Part shown: one piece after another, positions 45,868 through 55,135 of the stretch
How the letters are laid out: each line of letters opens with the position of its first letter
Numbering within the stretch: the first letter of the stretch is position 1
Assembly (NCBI GenBank): GCA_019414665.1
Contig: DXLO01000001.1
Coordinates: 1 to 64,000 of the forward strand
DNA length: 64,000 bases
Origin: Bacteroides sp.
Lineage (GTDB): Bacteria > Bacteroidota > Bacteroidia > Bacteroidales > Bacteroidaceae
Direction of reading: 5' to 3'
The notes under the pieces: model-generated
What the model was told of the DNA's origin: nothing
The model's input: the letters and a program-made list of their open reading frames with translations, nothing else
Database searches by the model: none
Translations under genes and position numbers: made by a program

Positions 45868-47559
45868 ATGAAACGGAATAAGATATTAACATACGCCTTC
45901 TTAATGGCAATCCCCATGACTACAGGAAACATCTTTTCTTCCTGTACAGACGACTTCGAGAAATTGAATACCAGTAACATACAGGTAGATCCGGCAGACC
46001 TTCCTTTTGCCGCACAATGTACCGAACCGATGACCTACTGTTATCCTCCTCAGCAAAATATGTTCCAGTTTTGGACCAACCTGACTATTGACCTTTATGG
46101 AGGTTATTTTATGACTCCCAACGGTAACTTCACCAACGGTGATATGGGAGAGAACCGGGGACATAGCGGTGGTATGTACGAAAACTATTATCTCCATATT
46201 TTCAATAACACCCGCCGCATCATCGCACAATGTGACGCCAGTGGTGAAAGAGGCCTGTCAGGCGTGATGCGTATCGTACAGGCTTACGGAACATTGATGA
46301 CCACAGATGCCTACGGACCGATACCTTACAGCTCCATCCTATCGGGAGAAAACGAAGTGTATTTCGAGTTCGACAGCCAGAAAGACCTGTATAAAGCCAT
46401 GCTTGAAGATCTGAGTACAGCCATTACTGACATCAGTGCCATGGGAGCAGATGAAATAGCCAAATTGAAATCCTTTGACTGTTGGTGCAACGGCGACAAA
46501 GACCTATGGGTAAAAATAGCCAATACGATGAAACTACGCATGGCGTTACGCCTGTCCAAACGGGAAACCGAAGCCGGCAACGCCGGAATGAACCTTAAGG
46601 CAATCGCTACCGAGGCTGCCCAAAACACTTTGGCAACAGTCAACAAGGATATTCTGATCGATAAAAGTCTTGAGAATGAAATGTGGCTGATGTTCAATTG
46701 GGGTGATTGTGGGTTCAATGCCAATCTGGTAACTATTATGAGTGGAACCAAAGATCCGCGCCAACCGTTATATATGACCCTGAATACCGGAGATATCAAA
46801 AACGAAGCCGGTACTACCACAGTAGCTGCCAATAGTCAATACCTGGGTATCCGTTTTGCCAGTGGCCTGCCTGCCAAACCAAACAGTTGGGGTAACTTCT
46901 CCGGTTGGATTCAAGGAAACAACGGTTCCTCTTATTCCATGCCACTGCCCATCATGAAAGCAGCGGAAGCCTATTTCCTACTGGCTGAAGCAAAATTAAG
47001 ATGGGATATTGGCAGTGAAAGTGTAAAGAACCTATATGAAAATGGAATCCGTGTTTCCATGACTAATGAATTAGCTTATCGGGGGGCTTATGCCGGAATC
47101 AAAGAATATCCGGAAGGAGCAGTAGATGCCTACATCAACGGAACAAGCACCCAAATAGACTATACAGATCCCATCAAAGCCGAATTAAGCACTCCGGCTG
47201 TAAATAAATTAAGTGTAAAATGGGATGAGAGCGCAAGCAACGAAGAAAAGCTGGAAAGAATCATCACCCAAAAATGGCTCGCCCTATTCCCTCTATCCAC
47301 CGAAGGCTGGGCAGAACAACGCCGCACCGGCTATCCACGCTTCTTCCCTGCATTCGTCAATGAAAGTAATGGAGCCGTAAACACAGAAGAAGGTGTGCGC
47401 CGCGTAATTTATAGCAGCCAGGCTTATGATGCCAACGCTAAGGGAGTAGAAGGCGGAATCAAGCTTCTGGACGAAGAAAATTCCAGCAAATTCGGTATTT
47501 CCGGCGACAAAGGCGGTACACATCTTTGGTGGGATAATGCTGATAAAGGAAACTTTTAA
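45868..47559 (+). CDS. SusD-like lipoprotein (SusD-like_2 type)
   Basis: About 563 residues. The start at MKRNKILTYA gives a signal peptide ending in FSSC, so it is a lipoprotein; an ATG at 45856 overlapping the SusC stop would add four residues. TDDFEKLNTSN and RIVQAYGTLMTTDAYGPIP are typical of the RagB/SusD-like_2 branch, which often pairs with transporters without linked glycosidases. It probably caps the preceding transporter. A terminator-like hairpin lies 65 bases after the stop codon. Confidence 0.93.
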   Translation: MKRNKILTYAFLMAIPMTTGNIFSSCTDDFEKLNTSNIQVDPADLPFAAQCTEPMTYCYPPQQNMFQFWTNLTIDLYGGYFMTPNGNFTNGDMGENRGHSGGMYENYYLHIFNNTRRIIAQCDASGERGLSGVMRIVQAYGTLMTTDAYGPIPYSSILSGENEVYFEFDSQKDLYKAMLEDLSTAITDISAMGADEIAKLKSFDCWCNGDKDLWVKIANTMKLRMALRLSKRETEAGNAGMNLKAIATEAAQNTLATVNKDILIDKSLENEMWLMFNWGDCGFNANLVTIMSGTKDPRQPLYMTLNTGDIKNEAGTTTVAANSQYLGIRFASGLPAKPNSWGNFSGWIQGNNGSSYSMPLPIMKAAEAYFLLAEAKLRWDIGSESVKNLYENGIRVSMTNELAYRGAYAGIKEYPEGAVDAYINGTSTQIDYTDPIKAELSTPAVNKLSVKWDESASNEEKLERIITQKWLALFPLSTEGWAEQRRTGYPRFFPAFVNESNGAVNTEEGVRRVIYSSQAYDANAKGVEGGIKLLDEENSSKFGISGDKGGTHLWWDNADKGNF

Positions 47560-47624
47560 AGGCAATATTTTAAGGTAAAGACTGTGATTTTTGTTTCAAT
47601 AGGTATTCCATATTAAAGTTTCGG

Positions 47625-47656
47625 ATAGGGTAGACCGTGAGGTTTGCCCTATTTTA
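47625..47656 (+). terminator. Terminator after the SusC/SusD pair
   Basis: ATAGGGTAGACC (47625-47636) pairs with GGTTTGCCCTAT (47641-47652) around GTGA, with two G-U pairs or mismatches, and runs into TTTTAT. This has the form of a rho-independent terminator and separates the pair from the next sigma operon. Confidence 0.7.
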
Positions 47657-47770
47657 TGACTACCTCCGAAAAGCCGATACAATAACCTCCCGCACCCGAA
47701 TTGTTATCATTACTAAATGAAATTAAAGACTTTTTCATCTCTTGTTGCTTGGCAAATAAAAGAAAAGCCG

Positions 47771-47778
47771 TAAGTTTG
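47771..47778 (+). promoter_or_regulatory. -7 element TAAGTTTG
   Basis: This is a full TAnnTTTG match 27 bases before the ATG of the second ECF sigma gene. A GTTG at 47744-47747 is the nearest -33 candidate but the gap (23) is long. It probably starts the sigma/FecR/receptor operon. Confidence 0.5.
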
Positions 47779-47804
47779 CTTTCCAAAAAAGAATAAAACA
47801 CAGG

Positions 47805-48314
47805 ATGCAATTATCACCCAAGGAATTTGAATACCAATTTCGCTGTCTTTACCGTCCGCTGAATATGTATGCCCTGCGCTATACTGAAAATCTGGATGAC
47901 GCAGAAGACATCGTCCAACAAGCCTTCTCTGATGTATGGGAGAAGCTTGTCGGAGGCACATCTATTCAAAACCTGAAAGCTTATATGTACCAAACTGTAC
48001 GTAACCGCTCACTCACACTGATAACCAACCGACAAACACACTGTGAAACAACCGAACTGACAGACTTGGAAGATTTAACAGAAGAAGAACGCATCATCCG
48101 GTCAGAACGTGACGCGCGTTTATGGACAGCCATCGACCACCTTCCTACCGAACGGAAAAAGATCTTTCTGCTTTCCAAACGTGACGGCCTTACTTATCAG
48201 GAAATTGCCACCGAACTGGGTATTTCTATAAAAACTGTCGAACATCAAATCAGTAAGGCACTGAAAACATTACGAGAAACAGCCATTAAAATATATACTT
48301 TTTTCTTCGGATAA
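47805..48314 (+). CDS. ECF sigma factor of a FecR-type signalling operon
   Basis: The 169-residue protein has region 2 (YRPLNMYALRYT, then DAEDIVQQAFSDVW, about residues 15-50) and region 4 (LTYQEIATELGISIKTVEHQISKAL, about 120-155). The anti-sigma gene follows after 68 bases, then the STN-containing receptor. In these systems ligand binding at the receptor releases the sigma factor through FecR, which then raises expression of the same operon. Confidence 0.95.
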   Translation: MQLSPKEFEYQFRCLYRPLNMYALRYTENLDDAEDIVQQAFSDVWEKLVGGTSIQNLKAYMYQTVRNRSLTLITNRQTHCETTELTDLEDLTEEERIIRSERDARLWTAIDHLPTERKKIFLLSKRDGLTYQEIATELGISIKTVEHQISKALKTLRETAIKIYTFFFG

Positions 48315-48382
48315 AAAAATCGGCAAGCGAATAGGGGGTTTTGTCTTTTCCCTGTCTTAACAATAAAAAGAAAGAAGATCGC

Positions 48383-49186
48383 ATGGAGAAAGAAGAGAAA
48401 GATATTCGTTTTGTAGCCCGGTTCTATCGGGAAAACAGGCTGGACACAACACAAGCCTGGCAAAAACTAGGTATCGGCAAACAAAGAAATAACTCTATCT
48501 TATTATATAGACTGATAACTATCGCTGCTGTCACTTTCCTGATAGCCGGATTCAGTTGGTGGTGGATATACGACAGGCAAGACTGGATTGTCATTGCCTC
48601 ATCCGCACACGCTGTCAAAGAAGTCACGCTTCCGGACAACAGCCATATTACGCTGGCAGAGAATTCGGCCTTACAGTATGACCGCTTGGCATACGGTAAA
48701 AAAAACAGGAACGTCACTTTAAATGGAAAAGCATATTTTTCAGTCACACATCAAGAACAATGTCCTTTCAGGGTACAGACCGAACTGGCAAACATACAAG
48801 TACTGGGTACACAATTCCAAGTAACGGCAAATGCAAATCAGACTTCGGCAACCGTAGAGTCTGGAAAAGTCCGTTTTTATAACAAAGAACAAAAAGAGGC
48901 TATTCTGACAAAAGGCATGTATGCCTTCATTAACCAAAAAGGACAAATGCAAATAAACAAACAAAGTGACCCCAACACTTTTGCATGGAAGACCCACGTG
49001 TTTGTTTATAATGAAGCCCCCTTGAAAAAGGTAGTAAAAGAATTAGAAGAAGTCTATAAGGTCCATATCGGCGGAATTCCACAAAAAGAGTACTATCTGA
49101 CCACGACCTTTGACAATACTCCGATAGAAGACATAATTGAAATCATAAACCAAACACTAGATACGAAACTAGACATAACCCAATGA
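48383..49186 (+). CDS. FecR-type anti-sigma factor
   Basis: About 267 residues from MEKEEKDIRF; an upstream ATG at 48341 lies in the intergenic region. There is a cytoplasmic part of some 38 residues, one membrane span (LLYRLITIAAVTFLIAGF), a FecR domain (about residues 75-165, VTLPDNSHITLAENSAL) and a DUF4974-type C-terminal domain (EVYKVHIGG to the end). It holds the sigma factor inactive at the membrane and receives the receptor signal in the periplasm. Its last 4 bases overlap the receptor gene. Confidence 0.94.
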   Translation: MEKEEKDIRFVARFYRENRLDTTQAWQKLGIGKQRNNSILLYRLITIAAVTFLIAGFSWWWIYDRQDWIVIASSAHAVKEVTLPDNSHITLAENSALQYDRLAYGKKNRNVTLNGKAYFSVTHQEQCPFRVQTELANIQVLGTQFQVTANANQTSATVESGKVRFYNKEQKEAILTKGMYAFINQKGQMQINKQSDPNTFAWKTHVFVYNEAPLKKVVKELEEVYKVHIGGIPQKEYYLTTTFDNTPIEDIIEIINQTLDTKLDITQ

Positions 49187-51837
49187 TGCAATTCCATTCT
49201 AAATTTTCTTTTCTTCTGCTCCTTTGCCTCATGCACATTTGTATTGAGGCAAAAGGAACAGAACATGATGAGCCCCTCGTAACATTAGATATGAAACAAA
49301 CCCCCATCCGTAAAGTTTTGGCAGAAATCACCCGGCAGACAGGTGTAACCTTTTCGTATGAGTCCTCCTTAACAAAACATCTGTTACCGATAGATATAAC
49401 AATAACCGCCCAGCCGTTATCCCACTGTTTGCGCATTCTGTTTCAAAAACTGCCCGTAGAATATATACAATCAGGCAAATACATCATCCTCAAGAAAAAA
49501 CAGAAAAACATTGTAATCAGCGGCTTCATACGAGACAAATCCTCCTCAGAGTCCCTTATAGGCGCCTCCATCTATGATGCCAAAAGCCATCAAGGAACAA
49601 CCAGCAACGCCGACGGCTTTTTCAGTCTGACTCTGGAAGCCGGAAACGATGTATACCTGAACATCTCCTATGTAGGTTATGACAGTTTCCACCGTTCATT
49701 CACACAATTGGAACAAGACACGCTGCTTCCGGTTCTGCTGAACAGCCACCAGCAATTAGCCGAAGTGGTAGTGACCGGAGAATATACCTCTTCTCCATTA
49801 GTCCAAACATCCGATATGGGACATACCCGTCTCAACAAAGACCTGATCCAACAAACCCCGGTATTATTCGGAGAAGCTGATATTATAAAAACTCTACAGA
49901 CCTTGCCGGGTGTATCGGCAGGCACAGCCGGATTGGCAGGAATGTATGTGCGGGGCGGTAATGGAGACGACAATCTTTATATGATAGAAGGGAATCCGTT
50001 ATACCAGATCAACCATGTGGGCGGTCTGTTTTCCTCCTTCAACGCCGAAGCCGTAAAGGATGTAGAATTCTTTAAGTCCGCCTTCCCCGCCCGTTACGGA
50101 GGAAGACTGTCCAGCGTAGTCGATATCCATACAAAGGATGGCAACATGAAAGAATATCACGGAAGCGCCATGCTGGGACTGACCTCAGGCAGCCTGAATC
50201 TGGAAGGTCCGTTGGTCAAAGACCGGACCTCATTCAACTTTGCATTACGCCGTTCATGGATTGACGCGCTTTCGGCCCCAACCATCGCCATCTGGAACGC
50301 TACCAGAAATAAAGGAGAAACCCAAATAGTGGCACGATACGCTTTTACCGACATGAACTTTAAACTCAACCACCAGTTCAATGACCGCAGCCGCGGATAT
50401 GCCGGTCTTTACTGGGGAAACGATTTTTTGAAGGGAGGAGAAAAAAGAGAAGGTGACAATGGATATGAAAGCAGAAACACCGGCAGACTGCGATGGGGAA
50501 ACATCATGGCATTTACCGGCTGGTCATACGTATTCAACAACCAACTCTTCGGTAATGTGAATGCCGCCTTTACCCACTATTCTTCCACCTTGAAAGGAGA
50601 CTACTACCAAGGAACAGAAGCCAACTACGTATCACAGGAAAGTTCAACCCGGAACCGCATTGACGACCTCAGCATACGAGCCAATTTCGATTTCCGCCCC
50701 AATGCTTCCCACCAGTTGCATTTCGGCACTCATTATATTTACCACCGTTTTCATCCCGTAGACGAAAAATCGCATTTTTCCAATGGCATGACCACCCAGA
50801 CCAGACAAAACAACGACACTGCCCTACCTGCACATGAATTAGGCATATATATGGAAGAAGACTGGAAAATGAACAAAAGAATACGTTTGAACGCTGGGGT
50901 TCACCTCGGACTATACACCATTGACGGGAAAACGTACACTTCCCTGGAACCCCGTTTTTCCAGTCGTTTCCTGATCAATCCGCAACTCAGCCTCAAAGCC
51001 TCTTATACCCGGATGAGCCAATATGTACATCAAGTCAATGAAAGCTACATCAACCTGCCCACAGACACATGGATACCGGTCAGCCGCAAGCTGAAACCGA
51101 TGCAGAGCGACCAACTGGCTGTAGGAGCTTATTACACCACCGGCAACAAAATCTACTCTTTCTCCATAGAAGGATATTATAAATGGATGAAACATCTGAT
51201 GGACTATAAAGACAACTACCAGTTTCTCCCTCCTTCCACCAGCTGGGAAGACAAACTGACTCAAGGAAAAGGACGTTCTTACGGCGTAGAACTTATTGCC
51301 CGCAAAGAAAAAGGGAAAATAACCGGATGGGCAGGCTATACTCTAAGCTGGAATGACAGACAGTTCACTGAGATAAATAAAGGCAAGCGTTTTCCTGCCA
51401 AATTCGACAACCGGCATAAATTCAATATAATAGCCAATTGGAAAATCAAGCCCAAACTGGAGTTGACCGGAAGCTGGACCTACGCAACCGGTAACCGGCT
51501 CACGGTTTCTTTCGAAAACTACCAGGCCGTTTCTCCCCAACATCCGTTTCCGGGAGGCAGCCTGGTTCCTCCTTATATAGATCCAGGCGGATTAGACTAT
51601 TATACGGAACGTAATAATTTCCAACTTCCCGCCTATCACAGACTCGACTTGGGCATCAATATTTACCGGCCAAAGAAAAAGAACCGGATGGGAATATGGA
51701 ATATCAGCATCTACAATGTCTATTCCTACATGGCACCCGTCAGCATACGCAAAGGATGGTGGTATAATAACGACTGCTTCTATACCCTGGGCATAGTTCC
51801 CATTATACCATCAGTTTCTTACACTTATAAATTTTAA
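49183..51837 (+). CDS. TonB-dependent receptor with STN signalling domain
   Basis: The 884-residue protein has a signal peptide, an STN domain (about residues 30-105, LDMKQTPIRKVLAEITRQTG), a carboxypeptidase-regulatory-like domain (VISGFIRDKSSSESLIGA, about 110-190), a plug (about 210-320, TLPGVSAG, MYVRGGNGD, FPARYGGRLSS) and a barrel. The STN domain lets it signal through FecR. It overlaps FecR by 4 bases and abuts the DUF4249 lipoprotein. It takes up an unknown ligand; heme, vitamin, peptide or glycan cannot be told apart here. Confidence 0.95.
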   Translation: MMQFHSKFSFLLLLCLMHICIEAKGTEHDEPLVTLDMKQTPIRKVLAEITRQTGVTFSYESSLTKHLLPIDITITAQPLSHCLRILFQKLPVEYIQSGKYIILKKKQKNIVISGFIRDKSSSESLIGASIYDAKSHQGTTSNADGFFSLTLEAGNDVYLNISYVGYDSFHRSFTQLEQDTLLPVLLNSHQQLAEVVVTGEYTSSPLVQTSDMGHTRLNKDLIQQTPVLFGEADIIKTLQTLPGVSAGTAGLAGMYVRGGNGDDNLYMIEGNPLYQINHVGGLFSSFNAEAVKDVEFFKSAFPARYGGRLSSVVDIHTKDGNMKEYHGSAMLGLTSGSLNLEGPLVKDRTSFNFALRRSWIDALSAPTIAIWNATRNKGETQIVARYAFTDMNFKLNHQFNDRSRGYAGLYWGNDFLKGGEKREGDNGYESRNTGRLRWGNIMAFTGWSYVFNNQLFGNVNAAFTHYSSTLKGDYYQGTEANYVSQESSTRNRIDDLSIRANFDFRPNASHQLHFGTHYIYHRFHPVDEKSHFSNGMTTQTRQNNDTALPAHELGIYMEEDWKMNKRIRLNAGVHLGLYTIDGKTYTSLEPRFSSRFLINPQLSLKASYTRMSQYVHQVNESYINLPTDTWIPVSRKLKPMQSDQLAVGAYYTTGNKIYSFSIEGYYKWMKHLMDYKDNYQFLPPSTSWEDKLTQGKGRSYGVELIARKEKGKITGWAGYTLSWNDRQFTEINKGKRFPAKFDNRHKFNIIANWKIKPKLELTGSWTYATGNRLTVSFENYQAVSPQHPFPGGSLVPPYIDPGGLDYYTERNNFQLPAYHRLDLGINIYRPKKKNRMGIWNISIYNVYSYMAPVSIRKGWWYNNDCFYTLGIVPIIPSVSYTYKF

Positions 51838-52809
51838 ATGATTATGAAACATCTGCTATATACATTACTTCTAGGAGTGTTCCTTACCTCCTGTTATCGA
51901 AAAATAGATTTGGACGAATATCGCACTACGCCCAAAATAGTAATAAACAGTGTAGTATCCCCCGACACAGTGGTAATGGCCTCCATCACCCGGACCTGGT
52001 TCTATCCAGACAAGAAGCCTTATGTCAATCTCCCTCACGCCCATGTGGAGCTCTATATCAACAATCAATACATAGAAACCATGCAATGGAAAACACTGAA
52101 TAATCCCCGGAACCCAGACCAGCCGGATACCTTATTCCTTTCAAATACAATCCCGGCAGAAGGAGACCGGATAAAAATTGTTGCATCCACCCCCGAATAT
52201 GGTACGGTAACGGCAGAAGATATCATACCAAAGAAAGTACCTATAAAAAACGCCAGTCATACAATTAAAAAAGGTAACGGAGTTTATCAAGGAACAATTT
52301 CCGACTATTTTGAAATATACTATGAAGTCACGTTTGATGAATTTCCGGAAAAGAACAATTATTATCTGGCCAAAATCACACAAATAAAAACGGGCTATTA
52401 CGGTTACTACGAAACAGAAATAGATTATATAGATCCTGTATTCAAGGAACAGGATGCCATATTGGACGAAAGTATGGCATTCAACGGATTGGAAAAAAGA
52501 GGAGGAGCCCTCTTTACCGACCAAAGCATTAACGGACAAACCTATACTTTACAAATAAAAGAGACAACGGCAGAGTTAGACGAAACAGAACAAAGAATCA
52601 TTTCCATCTATTCCCTTTCCGAATCCTACTTTTTATACCTGTTGTCCTTACAAAAAATTGCCGGAAGCACGTTAGAAGGAGGATTGGGTAACATTGGACT
52701 AGCCGAACCTCTACGGGTTTACAGCAATGTGGAGGGAGGAACAGGTATTCTGGGCGGCAACCAACATTCGGAAACAACTATAACATTGAATAACCCATCT
52801 AAAAAATAA
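51838..52809 (+). CDS. DUF4249 family lipoprotein
   Basis: The 323-residue protein (or 321 from ATG 51844) has a lipoprotein signal ending in LTSC near residue 19. The mature part (KIVINSVVSPDTVVMASITRT, then a segment with repeated beta strands) fits DUF4249, a family usually encoded next to a TonB receptor with a regulatory-like domain, and is thought to act as its surface or periplasmic partner. It starts right after the receptor stop. Function is not established. Confidence 0.85.
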   Translation: MIMKHLLYTLLLGVFLTSCYRKIDLDEYRTTPKIVINSVVSPDTVVMASITRTWFYPDKKPYVNLPHAHVELYINNQYIETMQWKTLNNPRNPDQPDTLFLSNTIPAEGDRIKIVASTPEYGTVTAEDIIPKKVPIKNASHTIKKGNGVYQGTISDYFEIYYEVTFDEFPEKNNYYLAKITQIKTGYYGYYETEIDYIDPVFKEQDAILDESMAFNGLEKRGGALFTDQSINGQTYTLQIKETTAELDETEQRIISIYSLSESYFLYLLSLQKIAGSTLEGGLGNIGLAEPLRVYSNVEGGTGILGGNQHSETTITLNNPSKK

Positions 52810-52815
52810 TTGATT

Positions 52816-52935
52816 ATGGATACATTACAACAAGCTCCCGCCTTATGGTATTGGAGCGAACCCGCATCGGGATACAGCATTGAAGATTGCGAACAGATTG
52901 TAGCAGAAGAGATGCAAACAGCAAAAGCAGACTAA
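52816..52935 (+). CDS. Short acidic ORF at the end of the receptor operon
   Basis: ATG 52816 opens a 39-codon frame to TAA 52933, 6 bases after the DUF4249 stop, in the same direction. The product (MDTLQQAPALWYWSEP, then SIEDCEQIVAEEM) is acidic, has two tryptophans and one cysteine, and no signal or membrane segment. The close spacing favours translation as part of the operon, but there is no recognised family. It could be a small regulator, a coupling peptide or a remnant. The palindrome follows 11 bases after its stop. Confidence 0.4.
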   Translation: MDTLQQAPALWYWSEPASGYSIEDCEQIVAEEMQTAKAD

Positions 52936-52946
52936 AAGTTCTGGCC

Positions 52947-52980
52947 ACCGTAGGGGTACATTGAAATGTACCCCTACGGT
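52947..52980. repeat. Perfect palindrome with 16-bp arms (CCGTAGGGGTAC type)
   Basis: ACCGTAGGGGTACATT (52947-52962) is followed by GA and its exact reverse complement (52965-52980). It sits between the receptor operon and the convergent pdxB, whose last two codons and stop (52974-52976) lie inside the right arm. The core TAGGGGT/ACCCCTA is shared with 13587-13659. It could end both transcripts, although no T-tract follows immediately, and it may belong to a dispersed REP-like family. Confidence 0.75.
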
Positions 52981-53999
52981 AAAAAAGAAATTTCACGCCT
53001 CAATGGATAATTCCCCCGCAAATGTTCAAATTCTTCGGGATGCCGTTTCAATGCATCACTGTCACGAGTCGGATCATACACCTGTAGAAAAGCCTCTTCC
53101 GGATCAGAAGAATAATCCATATACGGCAAAGCGGGCGGTACTATTTTAAAATCAGCCTGTATATGGAAGAAGTTACAAAGCTCCTCCAATGCCATCCGTG
53201 TAGCATTCGACTTTCCGTCAGCTGAATACCCTGCTATATGAGGGGTTCCCAAAAAAACTTTCTGCAACAAATCCGGGTGAATATCCGGTTCATTTTCCCA
53301 CGTATCAATAACCGCATCACGTATCCGGCCCGTCTTCAGCGCATCAAGCAAAGCCAATGTCTCTATTACTTCTCCACGAGAAGTATTCACAATAAAAGGT
53401 TTCCGTTGCAAACCGGCAAAGAAATCCGCATCCGCCAAATGGAACGTTTTATATTTCCCATTCCTGTTCAGCGGAGTATGAAAGGTTATTATATCACATT
53501 CCCGTGCCAGTACAGACAAATCCACAAATTCCGTTTCCCCCCGGTCCGCACGTGGAGGATCATTCAGCAAGACCCGCATCCCCAATGCCTCCGCCATACG
53601 TTGGATACGGCTTCCCACATGTCCTACCCCAACAATCCCCAGACAGCTTTCTTCCAATCTCACCCCCTTCCGGCGTTTCAACAATAATAATACCGAATGC
53701 AGGTACTGCTCCACACTGCCGGCATTACAACCGGGACAATTTTTCCATACAATTCCCGCCTCATCACAATAGTCCACATCAATATGATCAAAACCGATGG
53801 TCGCAGTAGCAATGAATTTCACCTTGCTTCCTTCCAGCAGTTCACGGTTACAACGGGTACGGGTACGGATCACCAATGCGTCAGCATCCCGTACATCCCC
53901 GACGGTAAAACCACTGCCGGGCAAATACACCACTTCATCGGCTATCTGTTCGACAGCTTCATGTATATAAGGTATTTTATTATCTACAATTATTTTCAT
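52974..53999 (-). CDS. pdxB: 4-phosphoerythronate dehydrogenase
   Basis: The 341-residue protein begins MKIIVDNKIPYIHEA, has the NAD-binding GIVGVGHVGSR near residue 120, the PFIVNTSRGEV block and the catalytic His in TPHIAGYSADGK near 255, with a C-terminal dimerisation extension as in PdxB. It oxidises 4-phosphoerythronate in the DXP-dependent pyridoxal phosphate pathway. It is divergent from the LPS cluster, and its stop codon is inside the long palindrome. Confidence 0.94.
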   Translation of the reverse strand: MKIIVDNKIPYIHEAVEQIADEVVYLPGSGFTVGDVRDADALVIRTRTRCNRELLEGSKVKFIATATIGFDHIDVDYCDEAGIVWKNCPGCNAGSVEQYLHSVLLLLKRRKGVRLEESCLGIVGVGHVGSRIQRMAEALGMRVLLNDPPRADRGETEFVDLSVLARECDIITFHTPLNRNGKYKTFHLADADFFAGLQRKPFIVNTSRGEVIETLALLDALKTGRIRDAVIDTWENEPDIHPDLLQKVFLGTPHIAGYSADGKSNATRMALEELCNFFHIQADFKIVPPALPYMDYSSDPEEAFLQVYDPTRDSDALKRHPEEFEHLRGNYPLRREISFLP

Positions 54000-54050
54000 C
54001 TTTCAAAAACTTGCTTGGGAACAAAGGTAGACACTTTTACCGAATAATAA

Positions 54051-54081
54051 TTGGCTGATTAGAAAACTTTGCATAGATTTG
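54051..54081 (+). promoter_or_regulatory. Promoter of the LPS core cluster
   Basis: TAGATTTG (54074-54081) is a full TAnnTTTG match with TTGG (54051-54054) 19 bases before it as the -33 element. The GT9 ATG follows 22 bases downstream. The same TTGG-19-TAnnTTTG layout occurs at 57179-57209. Confidence 0.6.
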
Positions 54082-54103
54082 TACATTCAATAAAACAGCT
54101 GTT

Positions 54104-55135
54104 ATGTCCAAGATTCTTGTAATCTGCTTTTCATCCATCAATAATGTGGCAATGGCAATCCCGGTCATTCACTCATTGGCTACGCAATATGCCCAGCATC
54201 AAATCATGGTGCTGAGCATAGACACATTCTCCCCCTTATTCGAGAATGTGCCGGACAATGTTATTTTCCGTGGGGCAGATTTCAGAGGAGAACATGCCGG
54301 ATTAATGGGTCTGGGATGGCTGTACAATGATTTAAAAGAAGAAAAATTTGATGCCGTAGCCGCTTTCCAGCCCACATTCCGCAGCCGTTTTCTTTGCTGG
54401 CGTTTTCGTCTGGCAGGCATAAAAGCAGCCCACATCAAGCAGAACAGGCGGGAACTGCAAAAACTGATACGGCGGAAACATAAAATATATACAGAGCAAG
54501 ACTCCTTTTTTCAGCGCTGTGCCCATACGCTCAGTCAGATAGGTTACCCCATCCGGTTAAGTTTCCTCTCCCTTTTCGGAAAGAATAAAGGCAATATTTC
54601 CAGCCTGGCTCCGTTAACCGGTGAGAAGAACCAAGAAACATGGATTGGAATCGCTCCCTTTGCAACACATGTAGGCAAAATCTATCCGTTGTCAAAGCAA
54701 GAGCAGATCCTCAAACATCTATCTGCACGCGACCATACAAAAATCTTCTTATTCGGAGGCGGGAAAAAAGAAATCAAAGTATTGGAAGAATGGGCCCAAC
54801 ATTTCCCCAATGTCATCTCAACAGCCGGCAAACTAACCATAAATATGGAATTGGCCCTCATGAGCAATATGGACGTCATGCTGGTAATGGATGCCGCCAA
54901 TATGCACCTTGCATCATTAGTGAACATCCCGGTTGTGTCCATTTGGGGGGCAACGCATCCCTGTGCAGGCTTTGCAGGATGGAATCAGTCTGCGGCAAAC
55001 ACAATACAGATAGACCTGCCCTGCCGTCCTTGTTCCTTATCCGGAGAAAAGCACTGTTATAGAAAAGATTATGCCTGTCTGCAAGGCATAACTCCCGAAA
55101 TGGTAATAGAACACATAAACAAAGTCATCAGTTAA
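54104..55135 (+). CDS. GT9 heptosyltransferase-family glycosyltransferase
   Basis: The 343-residue protein shows the GT9 pattern: ILVICFSSINNVAMAIPVIHSL at the start, then GIAPFATHVGKIYP and, near residue 265, MDAANMHLASLVNIPVVSIWG, which forms the sugar-nucleotide site. A cysteine pair cluster (PCRPCSL, KHCYRKDYACL) sits near the end. It adds heptose or a similar sugar to the LPS core. It is the first gene of the cluster, and its stop runs directly into the next ATG. Confidence 0.88.
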   Translation: MSKILVICFSSINNVAMAIPVIHSLATQYAQHQIMVLSIDTFSPLFENVPDNVIFRGADFRGEHAGLMGLGWLYNDLKEEKFDAVAAFQPTFRSRFLCWRFRLAGIKAAHIKQNRRELQKLIRRKHKIYTEQDSFFQRCAHTLSQIGYPIRLSFLSLFGKNKGNISSLAPLTGEKNQETWIGIAPFATHVGKIYPLSKQEQILKHLSARDHTKIFLFGGGKKEIKVLEEWAQHFPNVISTAGKLTINMELALMSNMDVMLVMDAANMHLASLVNIPVVSIWGATHPCAGFAGWNQSAANTIQIDLPCRPCSLSGEKHCYRKDYACLQGITPEMVIEHINKVIS

